From assembly GCA_030765055.1 (NCBI GenBank), contig CM060953.1, positions 74,345,336 through 74,409,335 on the forward strand: 64,000 nucleotides of DNA, read 5' to 3'. The notes below the pieces were generated by a model. That model was given only the letters and a program-made list of their open reading frames with translations, did not search any database and was not told the DNA's origin. This DNA is from Mantis religiosa. Taxonomy: Eukaryota; Arthropoda; Insecta; Mantodea; Mantidae. Each line of letters opens with the position of its first letter. The stretch's first letter is position 1. Both the position numbers and the translations under genes were made by a program. Positions 35,700 to 48,672 of this stretch are shown here, piece by piece.

Positions 35700-36555
35700 C
35701 TACATTATGGTCCCGCATAATTTCTACACACCTCGGCAATTCAACATCTTATTCTAAGAACCTGGCACCAGTCTTTTGTTGCTAATGTAACAACCCTGCT
35801 TAATTAATTCGCTTAATTAAGTGGAGCGAGTTCTAGGAATTGTCCATCAACTATCCGGCGTAGCAGCCCGAAACGGGGAGGAAATATGGTAAGCAACCCG
35901 CCACACTCGGTCGCAAAGTGTACTTTTTTTACTACCTATTGCAGCTCCTGAAATTCCTGATAATTCTAAGTGAGCACCGATGCTTCAAACCTGCACCCTA
36001 AAAGGTAGGAATGAACCCTGGCTCCTTCCTTGGCAAGGAACCAAAGTACCATACTCCAGTCTGCTACACCACGACACAGAACCCTAGTTAGCTCTACCTA
36101 TCTTCAACTTGTAACTTGTAACATTTCTCATAAAATGATAATTTTACTAATCATACCTTCATACAGCAAAATTATGGGATATTACAATTTATAGTGATTC
36201 TGTTTGCCTCGTTTTCTTATTTACTCTTTGTTGATTATGATTACAATTAAAACTAGTTATAAGGCAAATTGGCACCAGCCCTGCCTATCCGTATGTTTCC
36301 CTTGTTAAACTTATATCCCCATTGGGTTCGTGGCAGTACACCCTGTTAGTAGAATTACAGGTGGCGCACGAAATGTCAAACATTGAAAATTGTTTATATA
36401 ACTTTTAAGCATATCAATATTATCTTTTGAACATTTATCATCAGAATGTGTATGCTCAGTGAGCGTGCAGTACTTATTCAATATGTTCCCCTTATTGATG
36501 TACGACCTCTTTGAGCCGAACTGTGACATTTCCGACCACTCTACGGCACATGACT
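35700..36555. other. No gene recognised; possible tRNA-like trace at 35990-36080
   Basis: A GC-richer patch near 35985-36080 could be a degenerate minus-strand SINE head, but the boxes are not clear. The minus-strand frame at 36311-36529 carries no recognised motif. Confidence 0.35.
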
Positions 36556-36559
36556 TCTG

Positions 36560-37600
36560 TTATTCCTCTACGACACATGACTTCTGTTATTTGCTGGGAA
36601 AGACGCTGTGATAACCGCTAGCAGTTGCATTGGAGTGCGTGGTTTGTTACGGTAGACTGTCTCCTTCAAATATCCACATAAGAAATAATCACAGGGATTA
36701 ACATCTGGGCTGTGTGGCGACCATATTGAACCGCCCTGAAAACGTTCAGGATATCTATGGGACATCACATGGAGCCCAAATATTGGTGCAGGAAATCCAT
36801 AATAACGTTTGCTGTATGTGAACGAGCTCCATCTTGCATAAACCACTGAGTATCCATTGGTAACACTGCTTCATAAAGTTGCAGAAGAAATTTGTTCTGG
36901 AACATGCACAAGTAGCGCGCACTGTTAATTGTGCCGTTGAAAAAGATTGACGTGATGAGTTCATGGCTGGATATGGCACCACATACACTAACTTATTCTC
37001 CGTAATTTTCAATCTCGTGTACAACACCAGGAGGTTCTCGTGTCCAAAATCTGATATTCTGCCTATTGACCCTGCCGGTCAAATGAACGTAAACCGCATC
37101 AGAATACCATGTGTTATGAACCACGGCCTCATCATTTGCAAGAGCCGAAGTCGCAAACTGTCAGCGCCGTACCTTGTCATGTTCCGACAGGTTGTGGAAC
37201 ACTGCCACTTTGTATGGGAATAATTTCAAGTATTCTTTGAAGTGAACGATGTGAGATGCCCATTTCGGCTGAAGCTCGTCTCTTGGATTTCCTGGGACTT
37301 CGTGTCAAAGCCACTCTCACAGCTTCGATGTTCTCTGGAGTACGGCTTGTGTTGACAAGAGGTCGCTTTTGCTCTAAAATAGAGCTTTCAACTTTTTCTT
37401 CTAGCGTCAACCGGCCTTTCCACCATTTTACTAAACTTATGTGGTGGAATCACGCATGCATGATATAATCTGTTGAACCATTCACGAACTACGGCAAATT
37501 GCCACATTATTCCAGCGTTACCAACCCACATTATTTCACATTTTGAATGTATGGCATTTCGTGCGCCGTCCTGTAGATTACTATTTGGAAACAAAGCTTT
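36560..37600 (-). pseudogene. Broken Tc1/mariner-superfamily DDE transposase
   Basis: Minus strand, N to C: HTH region with KSKRRASAEMGISHRSLQRI (about 37250-37310), core TWYSDAVYVHLTGRVNRQNI (about 37060-37125), catalytic block FMQDGARSHTANVIMDF (about 36790-36845) and HSPDVNPCDYFLCGYLKE (about 36650-36705). This is the layout of IS630/Tc1/mariner-type DDE_3 transposases. Several frameshifts and stops separate the blocks, so it is dead. I could not find terminal inverted repeats. A 26-bp tandem duplication (CACATGACTTCTGTTATT core) lies at the left edge. Confidence 0.8.
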
Positions 37601-38370
37601 ATAGATTCTTCTACAGAATTATTTTTATCATAAACGTTTGCATTATGTGGCGTTTTTTTATGTTTTATTTATAAGTAGGCAGATGACGCAACCCCTGTAA
37701 CCTAGGAACACTAAGACGACATATAACTTGATATCAGAAAGACATTGACACAAACATACGAATAAATATAAATAAATTACGTATACTAGAATTGACATAT
37801 GCCATAATGCTAGCATATTCTCCAGAGACAATCACAGCGACAAGGCCACTCTGCGAAGGGCAGTAAACTCCCTTTGCAATCCCTGTAAACAAACAACCCT
37901 ACTCTATTATCTGTTTTGCCCTCAAGAGAAATTTGGTGCCACCCAGTCGGAAACCAACCCATTGTTAAAATCCTATGCGTGCTTCTAACAACAGGCTTCA
38001 AGATTTTGACCGACGCTCAGAACTCATGTTTCCGCATAAATTATTGCATGCGGAACGTTAGAGAAAGCGTCTCTGATATTAGGTCCGAAACTGGAAACTA
38101 TGAACGCTGATCGTAAGTGGGGATAGATAGCAGCCAATGAAAAATTTATATATGTTCATGCGATTTTTCAAACTCCGAGAAATACCTAGAGTGGGGGTAA
38201 TTCAAGGTGATGGCGAAAAGTAGGTTTTGCTAGTAAGAGCACTTCGGTCCTGAGTTCTCCGTGAGACGGACGCCTAACAAGTACACTTCCACGCCATGCA
38301 CCGAGACAAAGTGCATTATTTAACAATCGCTCCAGTGAGAGTTAGCGCAAAGAGTAATAAATAGGGAAGA
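37601..38370. other. No gene recognised
   Basis: Mixed sequence. Frames at 37810-38110 on both strands lack motifs. Confidence 0.4.
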
Positions 38371-38600
38371 CGATAAATATATGCAGTTTGACTACGCAGT
38401 GCTACTGCATCCGTGCTTCACATCACAATATTGACAGTGACGCTAAACACAGCAATCACACCGACGACGACTTTACGGTGGCGAGCAAAGGAGCCTAAGG
38501 ACAACAATAAACTTCTGTCTACCATATTCGAGGTGTCATCACTCAACCCACAAATAGTCTGGACGCACCCACTCATGAAGTACAGATGAGAGTTGTTATG
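38371..38600 (+). other. LTR-like promoter/polyadenylation arrangement, unconfirmed
   Basis: A TATA-like ATAAATATATGC (38373-38384) is followed by a GC-richer stretch and AACAATAAAC (38502-38511), spaced as U3-R-U5 would be. No second copy or clean TG...CA ends were found. Confidence 0.25.
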
Positions 38601-38799
38601 TGGGAGCTACAAGTCACCTCGAACCGATTACAATCTCTCTTTTCTTAACCTCCGCACGCCACCGATCCCTAATTGTGAGGCGTTGAGCACAAGGGAGAGC
38701 TCAGCGTGGTTCGCTACGGGCCGGACCGCCTCACAGAGCATTACTCTTGTGATGTTAATGCATAAGTATGTTGGATCACTGTATTTGAAAGCTTAAGGT

Positions 38800-40720
38800 A
38801 CTATTTACGCAATATAGTTAAGCGTATCAATATGTAAAGTTCATTATTAATAAACCTTTAACACAATCATAATTAAAATATTACACATTTAATCTTTCGT
38901 ATTTACTTTATCATGGAGCAAACCTAAATACGATTGAAGTTACTAATAAATAAATGACCGAAGTGAGTACAACATTCGAAAAAATAAGAATCGTTAAAAT
39001 CAATATTAAAACTCGCGATGATAGCTTTGTCTGTAATTCTTATTAATTGGACAACTTCTGTAAAGAAAAGTATTTAGAATAATCTACAGGAGATTAAGGA
39101 AGTATAAAATCAGTATCCATAAATAAACATGGTTGAAGCATTTACTTTAAACTCGAAGATAAACTTATGTTTTAATGTTAAAGTTACCAACAAATTTCTC
39201 ATTTCTGTCAATGAAACGGGTTTGTCTCCTTAGGGATGAGTAGCACTATAACGAATTGATAATTTTTGCATAAGAATATGTTAAAGCTTAAGATAAATAC
39301 TCTCCTGTGTTTCTTTCTTTCTTTGCATGCCATGCGGAGAGTTTCATCAGCTGACTAAGACTGCAGAATATACTAGCTTAAGAGAGAGCAAGCTGGCAGA
39401 TAAGTACGATGGCACGCGTCCAACGGAGGATTCATCCTGTGTGACCTTCTAGGCCATCGTGCAAATTTGTACTGTCGCTGTAACGATCTGGATCACATCC
39501 AAAACAGATCTCTACCCTGCCATAACTTTCCCTGTTTTCTGTTTCCTTTACCCCTAGGATTTCATACATTTCTAGCAAGTCTCTGAAAATGTAAGCACTC
39601 TAATGGACCTAGACAACCAAAACTGAAGAGGAGATGCTATAAATGGTAATTGAAAAGTGATTACAATTCAAAGTTTTAATTTCAACAGAAAGAAACGTGT
39701 ATGTTAAAAAATTCCGTAAAGGCTAAAGCCTTGTTTAAAAGTGTATTCGCACCTTACAGCTTAAAGATTCATATAGTAGTTCATGATAACGGATCACTGC
39801 TTAAACACTTCAAATTCTGTGCTCTGTACATTTTATACTCTATTCTTACAAAAACAGTCATATGTGTTACATGTCTCTATAAGAGGAATCGATTCCATAT
39901 GTACAGTCGTTTTTTGTCATGTAAATGTAAGTCACGAACGAAACAAATAAGTATTTAGACATTAAACACAAAGCAATGCGTCCTACCATCTACATTTAAT
40001 ATTACATATTAGTGTAAGACAGAACAAATCTTATTTACTTACACATATTTACATGCATTCTAACCAGGTTCAACTGGTCTATTGATACCTCGGTTCAGTA
40101 TAACAGTTTGATTATTATTAACACAATCATAGCAATTATAAATAATAGAATAGAATGAGAATAGGATCAATCTCTACTTATAGCCATAAGTGTTAGAAAA
40201 ATCAGCTTTATCTTACTCTTCCACTATGGAATCACCATTCCATTCAGCTTTTTCTAGGATCACAGTAAGTCGCAACGTGAAGTAATTGAGTTCCCCAAAT
40301 TTTTGGCCATTCTATTTGTAGTTTTTATCATTAATTTATTTTATGAGGTCATCCTAGCATGTGCTTAGAATCGTTCCTAAGTTTTACCTTTGATGGTCCA
40401 CAGTTTTGAATTATGTTGTGAATGTCGAAGTTTATAGGATAAAAAATATTTCTTCAGCAGTAAGTGTGAAATAAGATATTGGATGTTCAGGATGCCGTGC
40501 CATTTTTTTTTTCAGAAGAAAGTAACGATCATCTTTCTTAACGTTTATCCAAAAATACATTTTATCGATCCCAGAGATGCCAGTTTTTGTTTTCTCTCCT
40601 TAGTTTTGAGATGCTTTTATAAATGATTTGCAATTTTGCACCCTAACTTACACTCTGAATGCTGATTCTTTAAACCAATTGGTAGAACGTCTCTGTTATC
40701 AACTTTGCCTTACCTACGAG
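38800..40720. other. AT-rich sequence, nothing recognised
   Basis: About 1.9 kb of A/T-rich DNA. The frame at 39701-39958 has no motif or splice context worth reporting. Confidence 0.5.
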
Positions 40721-40726
40721 ACGTGT

Positions 40727-41619
40727 CCCTAAAATAAAGTCTCCAAGGCGCTGGAGCCGTGAGGAACGCTATTACGCGAGATCCGGCAATACTGGCGTGT
40801 AGATTTGTTTCACCCCTTCAAAACCCCATCACAACGAATCCGTTGCAATCATTAATCTTGGCTGGGCAGCCGTTTCCGGTGGAGCTTCCTATCACTTCCG
40901 CCGCCAAGTGCGAATTGCGTGCAGTGATGCTTTTTTTTGGAGTGCCAATGGCACTACCCCACTGAAATTCATCTTCATTATGCGAAGTCTATGGGCCACA
41001 GTGTATGGACGTCAAAAACGTGCGAGAGTGGGTCAGAGAGTTCAAAGACGGACATACAGACTTCAATGACGACCAGCGTTCTGGTTGGCCTTCGGTTTCA
41101 GCCGAAACAATTGCAAAAGTGGAGCAAGAAATGCTTAAAGATCTGCGTGTGATAGTTCGCGTGCTGTGCGAACTTATCCCTGAAGTCAGTAAGACTACGA
41201 CTGACAAGGTTTTGCCCGAACATTTGCATTATCGCATGGTGTGTGAGGTGGCTCCTCTGAATGTTTACTGGCCCAGTTGGGATGGGACATCCACACCCAT
41301 CCCCCCTACAATCCAGACTTAGCACTTAGAGATTATCATCTGTTTTCTGAGTAGAAGTCACACCTAGCTGGAACACATTTCCAGACCGACGATCATTTGA
41401 AAAACGAGGTTGAGTGCTACCTGCGCAACTTGGGGGGAGAGTGCTATGACAAGGGTATACAAAAACTGCCACAGCGCATGCTAAAGTGCACCAATCGCAA
41501 TGGTGATTACGTTAAGATAGCTGTAAGCTCCGACTTTCCATCAAAGTATCATTCATTGACAGTAAACATGTTTTCTATATTAAATAAAATTGGAGACCTT
41601 TTCTAACGGACACGCCTAC
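40727..41619 (+). mobile_element. Mariner element, internally deleted
   Basis: It has imperfect inverted ends (CGAGACGTGTCC left, GTAGGCGTGTCC on the opposite strand at right, then GTCTCC in both) and TA flanks at 40725-40726 and 41620-41621. The N-terminal transposase reads MDVKNVREWVREFKDGHTDF and DDQRSGWPSVSAETIAKVEQ. It then jumps to NPDLALRDYHLF, the block holding the third catalytic Asp, so the middle is deleted. The C-terminus HFQTDDHLKNEVECYLRNLG and RNGDYVKI is present. It is a different lineage from the 23-kb and 61-kb mariners. Confidence 0.85.
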
Positions 41620-41624
41620 TATTA

Positions 41625-43125
41625 CTTCCCTATACTTCTATGCGGTGCAGATTCTCTATTAAAACTTTCCTCGTGTCATTATGGATTTACTTCATTCATA
41701 CTATGAATGAAACCACGATCCTTTTATATTTCCAGATGTATCCATAAGGAAATGTCGCTTGTCTTTGTTGATCGGCTCTCGTTTAATGATACAAGTGATT
41801 ATCCATAGCCCTAAAGCCAATCTGGACTTTGGCGTAGCTGTCCGCTGTATTTGTGATATAATTATGCCACATTATGTTGGAGTTCCACAAAGAACTCATC
41901 TTGCAGCTTAACTGACTAAAACAAAAGCAGTGAGTGAGTTGAAAGCAAGCAATCAGGCATTACACATTGCAAGCTTCTGAATAAGAGATATGTTGTGTAA
42001 GACATAACAGTGACGTGCACTGGGTTAGTCGTTTCGATATCTGTTTTGTAAAATGTATTTTTAACGTGTTCGTCGAAAAGTATCTTCAAGTCCCTGAAGC
42101 CCATACAAAGCCTTTGTACATGTTTGAATTCCACGCACGCACCCTCATAGGAGCAGTTAACGAACCCCAGCTTCAGCACTTGAGATTCCTGTATCCCAAA
42201 GAGGCTATCGACAGTTTGGTGGCTTTTCTCTCCTGGAATGGCATGTCCTTACAGGACTTTAATTACAACTAGAAGCTGCATGGGCTGTGGTTTTGTTGCC
42301 GTCATCTTCCTCGCCACCACAACGGTGTGATTCTATTGGCTGTTCCCTTCGTAATTTTAGAAGTATGGAGACCCGGGAACCGGCTTACAGTATCCCTAAG
42401 CTTTTCGATTTGTAGGTACCTTTATAAACAAATGAAAGCCAATTTCCCTGAAATATCAAACATCTTCATTACAATAGGATGAGTACAATTAAACTAAATA
42501 TGTAATTGTTATCCGTTGTTGATACCTTTTATTTACCTAATTCTAAAAGTGAGGCCAATTCCTCTTCTTCCATATCTCTTTCACCTTCCTTTTTCTTTTT
42601 TCTTTTTGGCCCCTTCTTGGAAAATAACGTCATTGCAATACATTACTATATTCCTTTCAACTTTCTTATTAATATATATTATTAATAACATATACTACGC
42701 AAGAATATATTATATATCACCAAATCACTACCTGATGAATTTATTTTATGAGAGAATAAACACGGTTATACGAAAATATAAATTATTAAAAATATATGGC
42801 AAGCCAGAGAATGTGTTTAATATTAAATAGATATATTAGTGTGCACCTTAAATTTCTTTGCATAATTTCTTTCATAATTTCTTGATACAAAGATGGAATA
42901 CCAGTTTGATGAGCATATAGTCCTTTGTCCTAAGAACAACACCTCGCGCACAGTGACCAATGAGTAGCGTTTTGAACGTACCAGTAATTTGTCAAAAAAT
43001 AACACATTTTTCCCCAAATCTTTATGATCATTCAGCATCTAATACATCAAACTACTTCTTCACTTAGGGAAATCAGTTTTTGTATGATTTCACAAACAAC
43101 TGATTGCCATCCGTGATGAAAGACA
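41625..43125. other. No gene recognised; overlapping open frames at 41916-42272
   Basis: Opposite-strand frames of 85-87 codons overlap at 41916-42272. The plus-strand one ends HLRFLYPKEAIDSLVAFLSW and the stretch is less AT-rich than its flanks. I recognise neither. The rest is AT-rich. Confidence 0.35.
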
Positions 43126-43127
43126 AC

Positions 43128-43720
43128 AATATAGTTTTTTATGGATAGAATCAACATGAAAAATTCAATGCCATGGCCTGGATTTGAAGCACGGATCTCC
43201 TGGTTTCCGTCCAGTCACTCTAACCCATTGAGCTACCATGGCCAACGTGCCGTCCTGACATTAGATTCTCCAGTTGACTCATATATTCCCGGTAAACTAC
43301 TAAGGGCTCTCGTATCCGAGGTACACGGTTTGTGGTGACTTTCTATCCTAAGTACTTAAATCCTAGGCTTCATCATTAAACTCTTATTGTTTGAGTTAAT
43401 TGGTGGAAATTAATCATTTCTTCACACTAGCCGTATATAGGCTAAGGTTTTACATTGAAAGAGTCAACAAGAAAAATTCAATGCCATGGCCGGGAATATT
43501 TAACGGGAATACATCAGTCAACTGAAGAATTTAATGTCAGGAGGGCACGTTGGACAAGGAAGCTTAAAGGTATAAAGTGACTGGACGGAAACCAGGAGAT
43601 CCGTGGTTCAAATCCCGGCCCTGGCATTGAATTTTTCATGTTGACTCTATCCATATAAGACCTTATCCTATGTACGGCTAGTGTGAAGAAATGATTAAAT
43701 TCCACCAATTTACTTAACTG
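43128..43720. mobile_element. Foldback-like element F1 with tRNA-like modules
   Basis: A minus-oriented arm (43135-43423), a partial second minus copy (43424-43497) and a plus-oriented arm (43500-43715) form a large inverted repeat. Each arm carries a tRNA-like module: A box near TAGCTCAATGGGTTAGAG, then CTGGACGGAAACCAGG, then B box GTGGTTCAAATCCCGGCC. The outer ends resemble each other (CACACTAGCCGT against ACGGCTAGTGTG). The same arrangement recurs at 54 kb. The frames across it are artefacts. Confidence 0.7.
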
Positions 43721-43723
43721 AGT

Positions 43724-44010
43724 TCAAACCTGTTGCACAAAGTCGTTTCTCCAAGAGAAGAAACGGATGAAAATAATGGGTGCACAATTCAGACTGAAGG
43801 AAAGATGACTGAATAGTTTCAAAGTAAACGATGCGATCAGATCTTGAGTTCCTTTGGCTGTGTGTGGCCAAGCATTGTCACTCATTACTATTTTCTTGCA
43901 AATCTCATGCAACAGGCGGTGAATGTTTGCCGCGAGAACTTCTCACATTGTCTGTCGGTCATTCTATTGTTTGGGACATTTCTAGACGCTTTCATGGTAA
44001 GAAAACACGA
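43724..44010 (-). pseudogene. Mariner transposase fragment
   Basis: The minus strand reads EVLAANIHRLLHEICKKIVM and SDNAWPHTAKGTQDLIASF, the block holding the second catalytic Asp of mariner transposases. A decayed relative of the HPPYSPDLAPSD block follows, without its Asp. It abuts the foldback element F1, which may have inserted in it. Confidence 0.7.
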
Positions 44011-44049
44011 AGTGGCGATTACTTACAGCTGCGTATAGCTTTCAAATGA

Positions 44050-45010
44050 ACGGAGTGATCGCACAAGCTGAAAATTTAGATTGCAGACTGCAGTGGAAGA
44101 GTATTTAAACAGTATTCACGCTCCGTACACATATCTATTCGGCCCACCTTTCCCCAGAATGAAGGAATGAAGTGGAGAAACCACAGCAGGCTACGGCCAC
44201 GCAGACCCACGGGAGTCCCTAACAGTTCCAGAATGGAGACCGTTGCACTGCTGGATCTACTTAAAGAGAACAGACATTAAAGGACCCTCTAATGTCTACG
44301 TGAAATACTCTTGCCTCTGAGCAAGTACGCTCGTTAACTATTGTGTACCACCATGCACTATGAAACCAGAAGCACACCCAAAAGAAAAATAAATCGTGGT
44401 AGGTAGAAGAGGCATCCTAAGAAGAACCCAAGCTCAGAACGGTCGGTCGAAGAAAATCAAATCCCAAGCTTTCAAAATGTCCCACATGCTATTGTTCCTC
44501 TCTCAATAAGATGAAAATTCCAAATCAAAGATGCGCATGCAACGCCTAAAACAAACTCCTCTCAACCAATTCATGCGTATTAATAGACGTATAAACAATT
44601 CAGTATATCGACCAATTTGTAATACAACTCTTAAATATTGTTACCAGATGTCCTGACAAGCTTTCAGTAACGATAGTTTCCAAATATCATTTCTCAAAAC
44701 TGACCGTTCGAAATTCTATACTGCATATGAAGCTGCTGGGACATTGCGTACGGCATAATTTCAACTAACACCTGGTATAAAGCAGGATATTCGTATATCG
44801 GAGGATTACGTTGTAGCCTTAAACTTTTACTTTATCCTATAAACTTTTATGTTCAATTGAATTTCAGTTGAACTTGATTGACCCTCATCTTTCGTTTAAC
44901 TAGAATTTCATGCTGTGAAAATGCCAGATGGCAATGCCCGATACCTATGCACGTGGAAATTAGATGTTTGAAATACTGCTGAGTGATGCTCAGTTTATTT
45001 TGAGAATTGG
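44050..45010. other. No gene recognised
   Basis: Mixed sequence with a GC-richer patch at about 44130-44260. No coding or repeat signature was found. Confidence 0.4.
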
Positions 45011-45016
45011 GACCAA

Positions 45017-45355
45017 GCGGGCCAGCTCAGGTGGTTTCTCTTGTGGCCCACATTCAGAAGGCCCGGGTTCAATTCCTGTGGCCAACCCACCTGAAGCGTG
45101 GGTTTTCCTGGGGTTTATCCCGAATCGCCAGAATGTAGGGTAGGTTAATTATATCCCCCAATTTCCTGTCCCTCCATTTCATCTCCATTATTATTTGACG
45201 TCATCCCTCATCTGGTGGTCTTTTAGGGTAGAAATGTCGATGGGTGTCTCGGCAGTGTCGTGACTCCCTGGTTTGGCCACCCTCTGTCTCCTCTCGCCTC
45301 ACACTTCTTACCGGGGTGCCCCAATTGGGGCTTACACAAAATAAAACACAAGTTT
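45017..45355 (+). mobile_element. tRNA-derived SINE (family S1), near full length
   Basis: It starts GGCCAGCTCAGGTGG (A box), has GGGTTCAATTCCTGTGGCC (B box) about 45 bases later, and a body shared with the minus copy at 10640-10875. It ends in an A-rich ACACAAAATAAAACACAA. Confidence 0.75.
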
Positions 45356-45359
45356 CGGT

Positions 45360-47630
45360 GCTGTAGTAATCCTAATTATAGATAATTGGGAGACGTCTGA
45401 CATCCAAAAATGTTTTCAATAGATCTCTCCTCTTCTTTGTGAATATTAGATACATATATGCTTACGAAACAATCATAACCATATTACGACAAATTTGAAA
45501 GAGGATGGAGAAAGCAATTAAAACGTATAAACTGTAAGACCATATACTCTTTATTACACAATGATGGTGACGATATGATGATAGTTCTAAAATTGAAACC
45601 TAAATACCACCAAATGCAATTAATCCATGCTGACGTAAACATCGGTTACAAACCTATAAAAACACTAATTGCACATTAATTACCCAGTTTTCTGTATGAC
45701 TAAGAAAATGTGTAACATTTCCAGGATTATGTTAAAACATATGAAAAGTCCAGTTTTGGCGAACAATTTGTAAAGTATATATTACGTAGTAAATATAAAT
45801 AAGCGAGATTAAATAATATTCATTACCCATTATCCTTTTAATTTTCTTACTGGGTTACTATGTTACGTTGTCAATGGTACGACATAACGTTCATTTAACG
45901 TTAAACTGTCGCTTTTAATGTTCATGGTGATTGGTTTTTAACTGGCAGGTTTAGCAGAAGCATTTTGTTGTGGCATAAGAAGAACACGACGGTTAACCAT
46001 TGCGTTCTTTTTTCAGTTTTCAGGTATACAAATACCATTGTTCATCAGTTTAACCAGAAGAATAAAAATTGGCACTTACTGTAAAATTTTTGGTCTAGTG
46101 TAACTAAACCGCTACAGCTGCGTTTATAGCTAACACCGGCGCTAAGGCACATATGGATAATAATACTCCTACTGCTCCTACATGGCCATCAATGCGCGTA
46201 AGCGTATTGGAAAAGCTGAGAACAATAAATGCTCATCGTCTTCCCGCATCTCTTCAAAGTCTTTCAATAATACGTTAAACATTTGCATTGCCCACTGATT
46301 TCCAAACATTTCTGGGATTGATAACTGAAGCTTTTTCAGTTTCCTTTATTGCAATGCCACTGTAAATACACCCCATTTTCTCTGCATCAGACTGACTATG
46401 AAGTGAAGTTCTGTTGCTAAAGTGTTTAGTTTATTCTTAATAAAAATAACTGGTATTGATGGCGTTACTGTAGTTGTGTGGGTTTTACTTGTTTAAAATG
46501 AAAAGCACTAATTTATGAATCCCTGAAGATGCTACATTTTGGGACCCACGTTTATGTCTACCAAAGATTCAACCTAATCTTTTCTCTTTGTCAATCATGT
46601 CCGCTCTTATTAATCTACATTCATGAACATTTGCCATAATTTTGCAGCTATAGTTTATGCATTTATTTTTAAATCACGTCCTATCTTTGTCAGAGTGAGT
46701 TGTTTTAAAGGCACTAGTTGTTCTTATGATTTTGTTTTTAATGAAACAACGCTTGCGAATAAACAACTTCCAGGAACTCACTTTAATATTCACGTTTTCA
46801 TTTAAAGGTGCCCTAAAGTAAAATATAATCTTTTACATACAAATGAATAACAATGTTCACAATTTTGGATTCCGCAGAAGCTCTCTTTATAGTATTAAAA
46901 AACGAGAGAGTTTTAAAAAATGTTTATGTAAAACGTAGTGAAATTCTTGGATTACATGGAGTGACATAACGTGCTATATCCCTTTGCTTTACTAAGCAGA
47001 TATTTTAACCTGTGTGCCAATTTCGTGCCATACACGTGTAGATTTCTGCATGCTGTAAGGTTACCATTTTAAATAATATTTAGCTGCCACCAGTCTAATG
47101 AATGTTTCTTCTACTAGGTAGAAAATGACAGGAAGAAATAAATTTACAAAGATATTTACACACCCTGCGGAGTCAGTTGCTCTATCCTTAATACCATAGG
47201 TCTTTTGAAGTGGTTAATAGAAATGGTGATAACTTTGTGATAAATAAAATATTTTCTTCGTTACAAATCACTCAGAAATTTTCGGAAAATAAATAAATAT
47301 AAATACAATAAGATTCAGCATACCCTTAAGACGACAGCAAAGTATGCTCCCGAAACGTTGGTACATCACAATATCTACACCTGGCTTAAAGTCCGAGAGA
47401 ACTTAGAATACTCACACGGACAGAAAAGCTGCAGCTCATATAATAAATAAAGCTTTCATTCACGTTTTTTTAATCGAACAAAATTGGAATATTTTTCAGT
47501 TTAGTTTTCACTAAATAAGTAAATCTGCAAAACCCAGGTCAATATATCTTGCATAGATCACTGGATATTTAAATTAGGTTAAATATAAGTGAAGGGGTGA
47601 CAAATTACGTATTGATCAAGATGATGGCTA
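45360..47630. other. AT-rich sequence, nothing recognised
   Basis: About 2.3 kb without a convincing frame. A CCGAAACGTTGG-type patch near 47352 resembles a retroelement tail but stands alone. Confidence 0.45.
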
Positions 47631-47869
47631 TATACAGTAAAACCACTTTAAACCGGGCCTCTTTAAACCGGTCGTCTGGATAACTCCGACTAGTTTTAAA
47701 AACAAAGTTATGGTGTTTTCCGTGGTAAAAAGACTTGTTTTACAGATGATAACTTTTTCTTGTCATCATTATACCCCGCCTTTATCTCCAATGGTCATAT
47801 CGGCGTCTGTTCTCCTTTGGAACATATCGAAGGTGTTAACTCGTATTCGTTGGGTTTTAATCATTAGAT

Positions 47870-48026
47870 CACGCACACATTTGCACTCTCATTCAGACTT
47901 CCTGACTCTGGGAAAGATGAGGAATTATCTTGGTCGGAGAAATATTCCGCCCCCACCGCCGGGAGTCAAACCCGGGACCCCTATTATGACAGACAGCCGT
48001 TCTACTGACTGAGCTACGGGGCCAGG
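47870..48026 (-). mobile_element. tRNA-derived SINE (family S5) inside the pogo element
   Basis: On the minus strand: CCCCGTAGCTCAGTCAGTAG (A box region) and GGGTCCCGGGTTTGACTCCC (B box region), followed by a short body. The anticodon arm does not fold cleanly, so it is a SINE head and not a tRNA gene. Confidence 0.7.
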
Positions 48027-48189
48027 CAGATGATAAATTGCTATTCTCGGCAGTGGATACATTACTCTAATTCATTGCACTCACCCCACCTGCTTGAGAC
48101 CAGGTTGGAAGAGAAACTTTGATAAAGTCGTGGAAATAGTTGTGGCCTGGTATATGTGACTGCCAGAAAACAAGATTAAACAAGAAGAA

Positions 48190-48535
48190 AAGCTTAGTTT
48201 AAAAGAAGATTTTATAGACCCTTTTAAAAATATAGATGGCTGTTCCGGTGTTGATGAAGAAGACATTGACAGTGACGGAGGTTATAAACCTATTACAGAG
48301 GAAAGAATTATTGTACCATGCAGTGTTACTAAAAATAAAAATTAAGAATACTCAGATTGAGACAGTGTTGATAAACCAGCTGTGGTTGGGACCCACGAAC
48401 AACAGAGAAATTGATGCTTTATTTCGAGAGTCGAACCGAAGCATACCAAATGAACTAACGTTAAAGCGGATGTGATATCGCGCTGTTCGAAAGCGATACA
48501 CTAAACTGAGACAGCAGAAGCTCACTTCTTTTTTT
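48190..48535 (+). pseudogene. Pogo/Tigger transposase C-terminal remnant
   Basis: Acidic tail GVDEEDIDSDGGYKPITEER, then after a frameshift DSVDKPAVVGTHEQ, then after another RKRYTKLRQQKLTSFF. An acidic stretch followed by a short basic LRQ.K.T.FF end is typical of the C-terminus of Tigger/Jerky-type pogo transposases. The DDE domain is gone. Confidence 0.65.
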
Positions 48536-48672
48536 ACTATAGACTGGTTTTTAGCAATATTGTGTATAGTGCCAATACATTGGTACACACAGCTCATGTG
48601 TTCTTAGGTGAAAGTGTGCCAATAGTAATTTCTAAACTCAGTTAAAAATATTGCGCTAATGATGTACATTTT

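Noticed and set aside
41005..41322. Intact mariner N-terminal gene
   Set aside because: The frame is joined to the C-terminal block across a deletion that removes the central catalytic region.
42516..42830. 104-residue hydrophobic frame
   Set aside because: It is A/T-driven low complexity with no signal of coding constraint.
43141..43338. 65-residue plus-strand frame and its minus-strand counterpart at 43514-43708
   Set aside because: Both are translations of the same inverted tRNA-like repeat, hence their similar peptide sequences.
47930..48026. Possible functional tRNA gene on the minus strand
   Set aside because: A and B boxes are good, but the anticodon arm does not pair and a SINE body follows.
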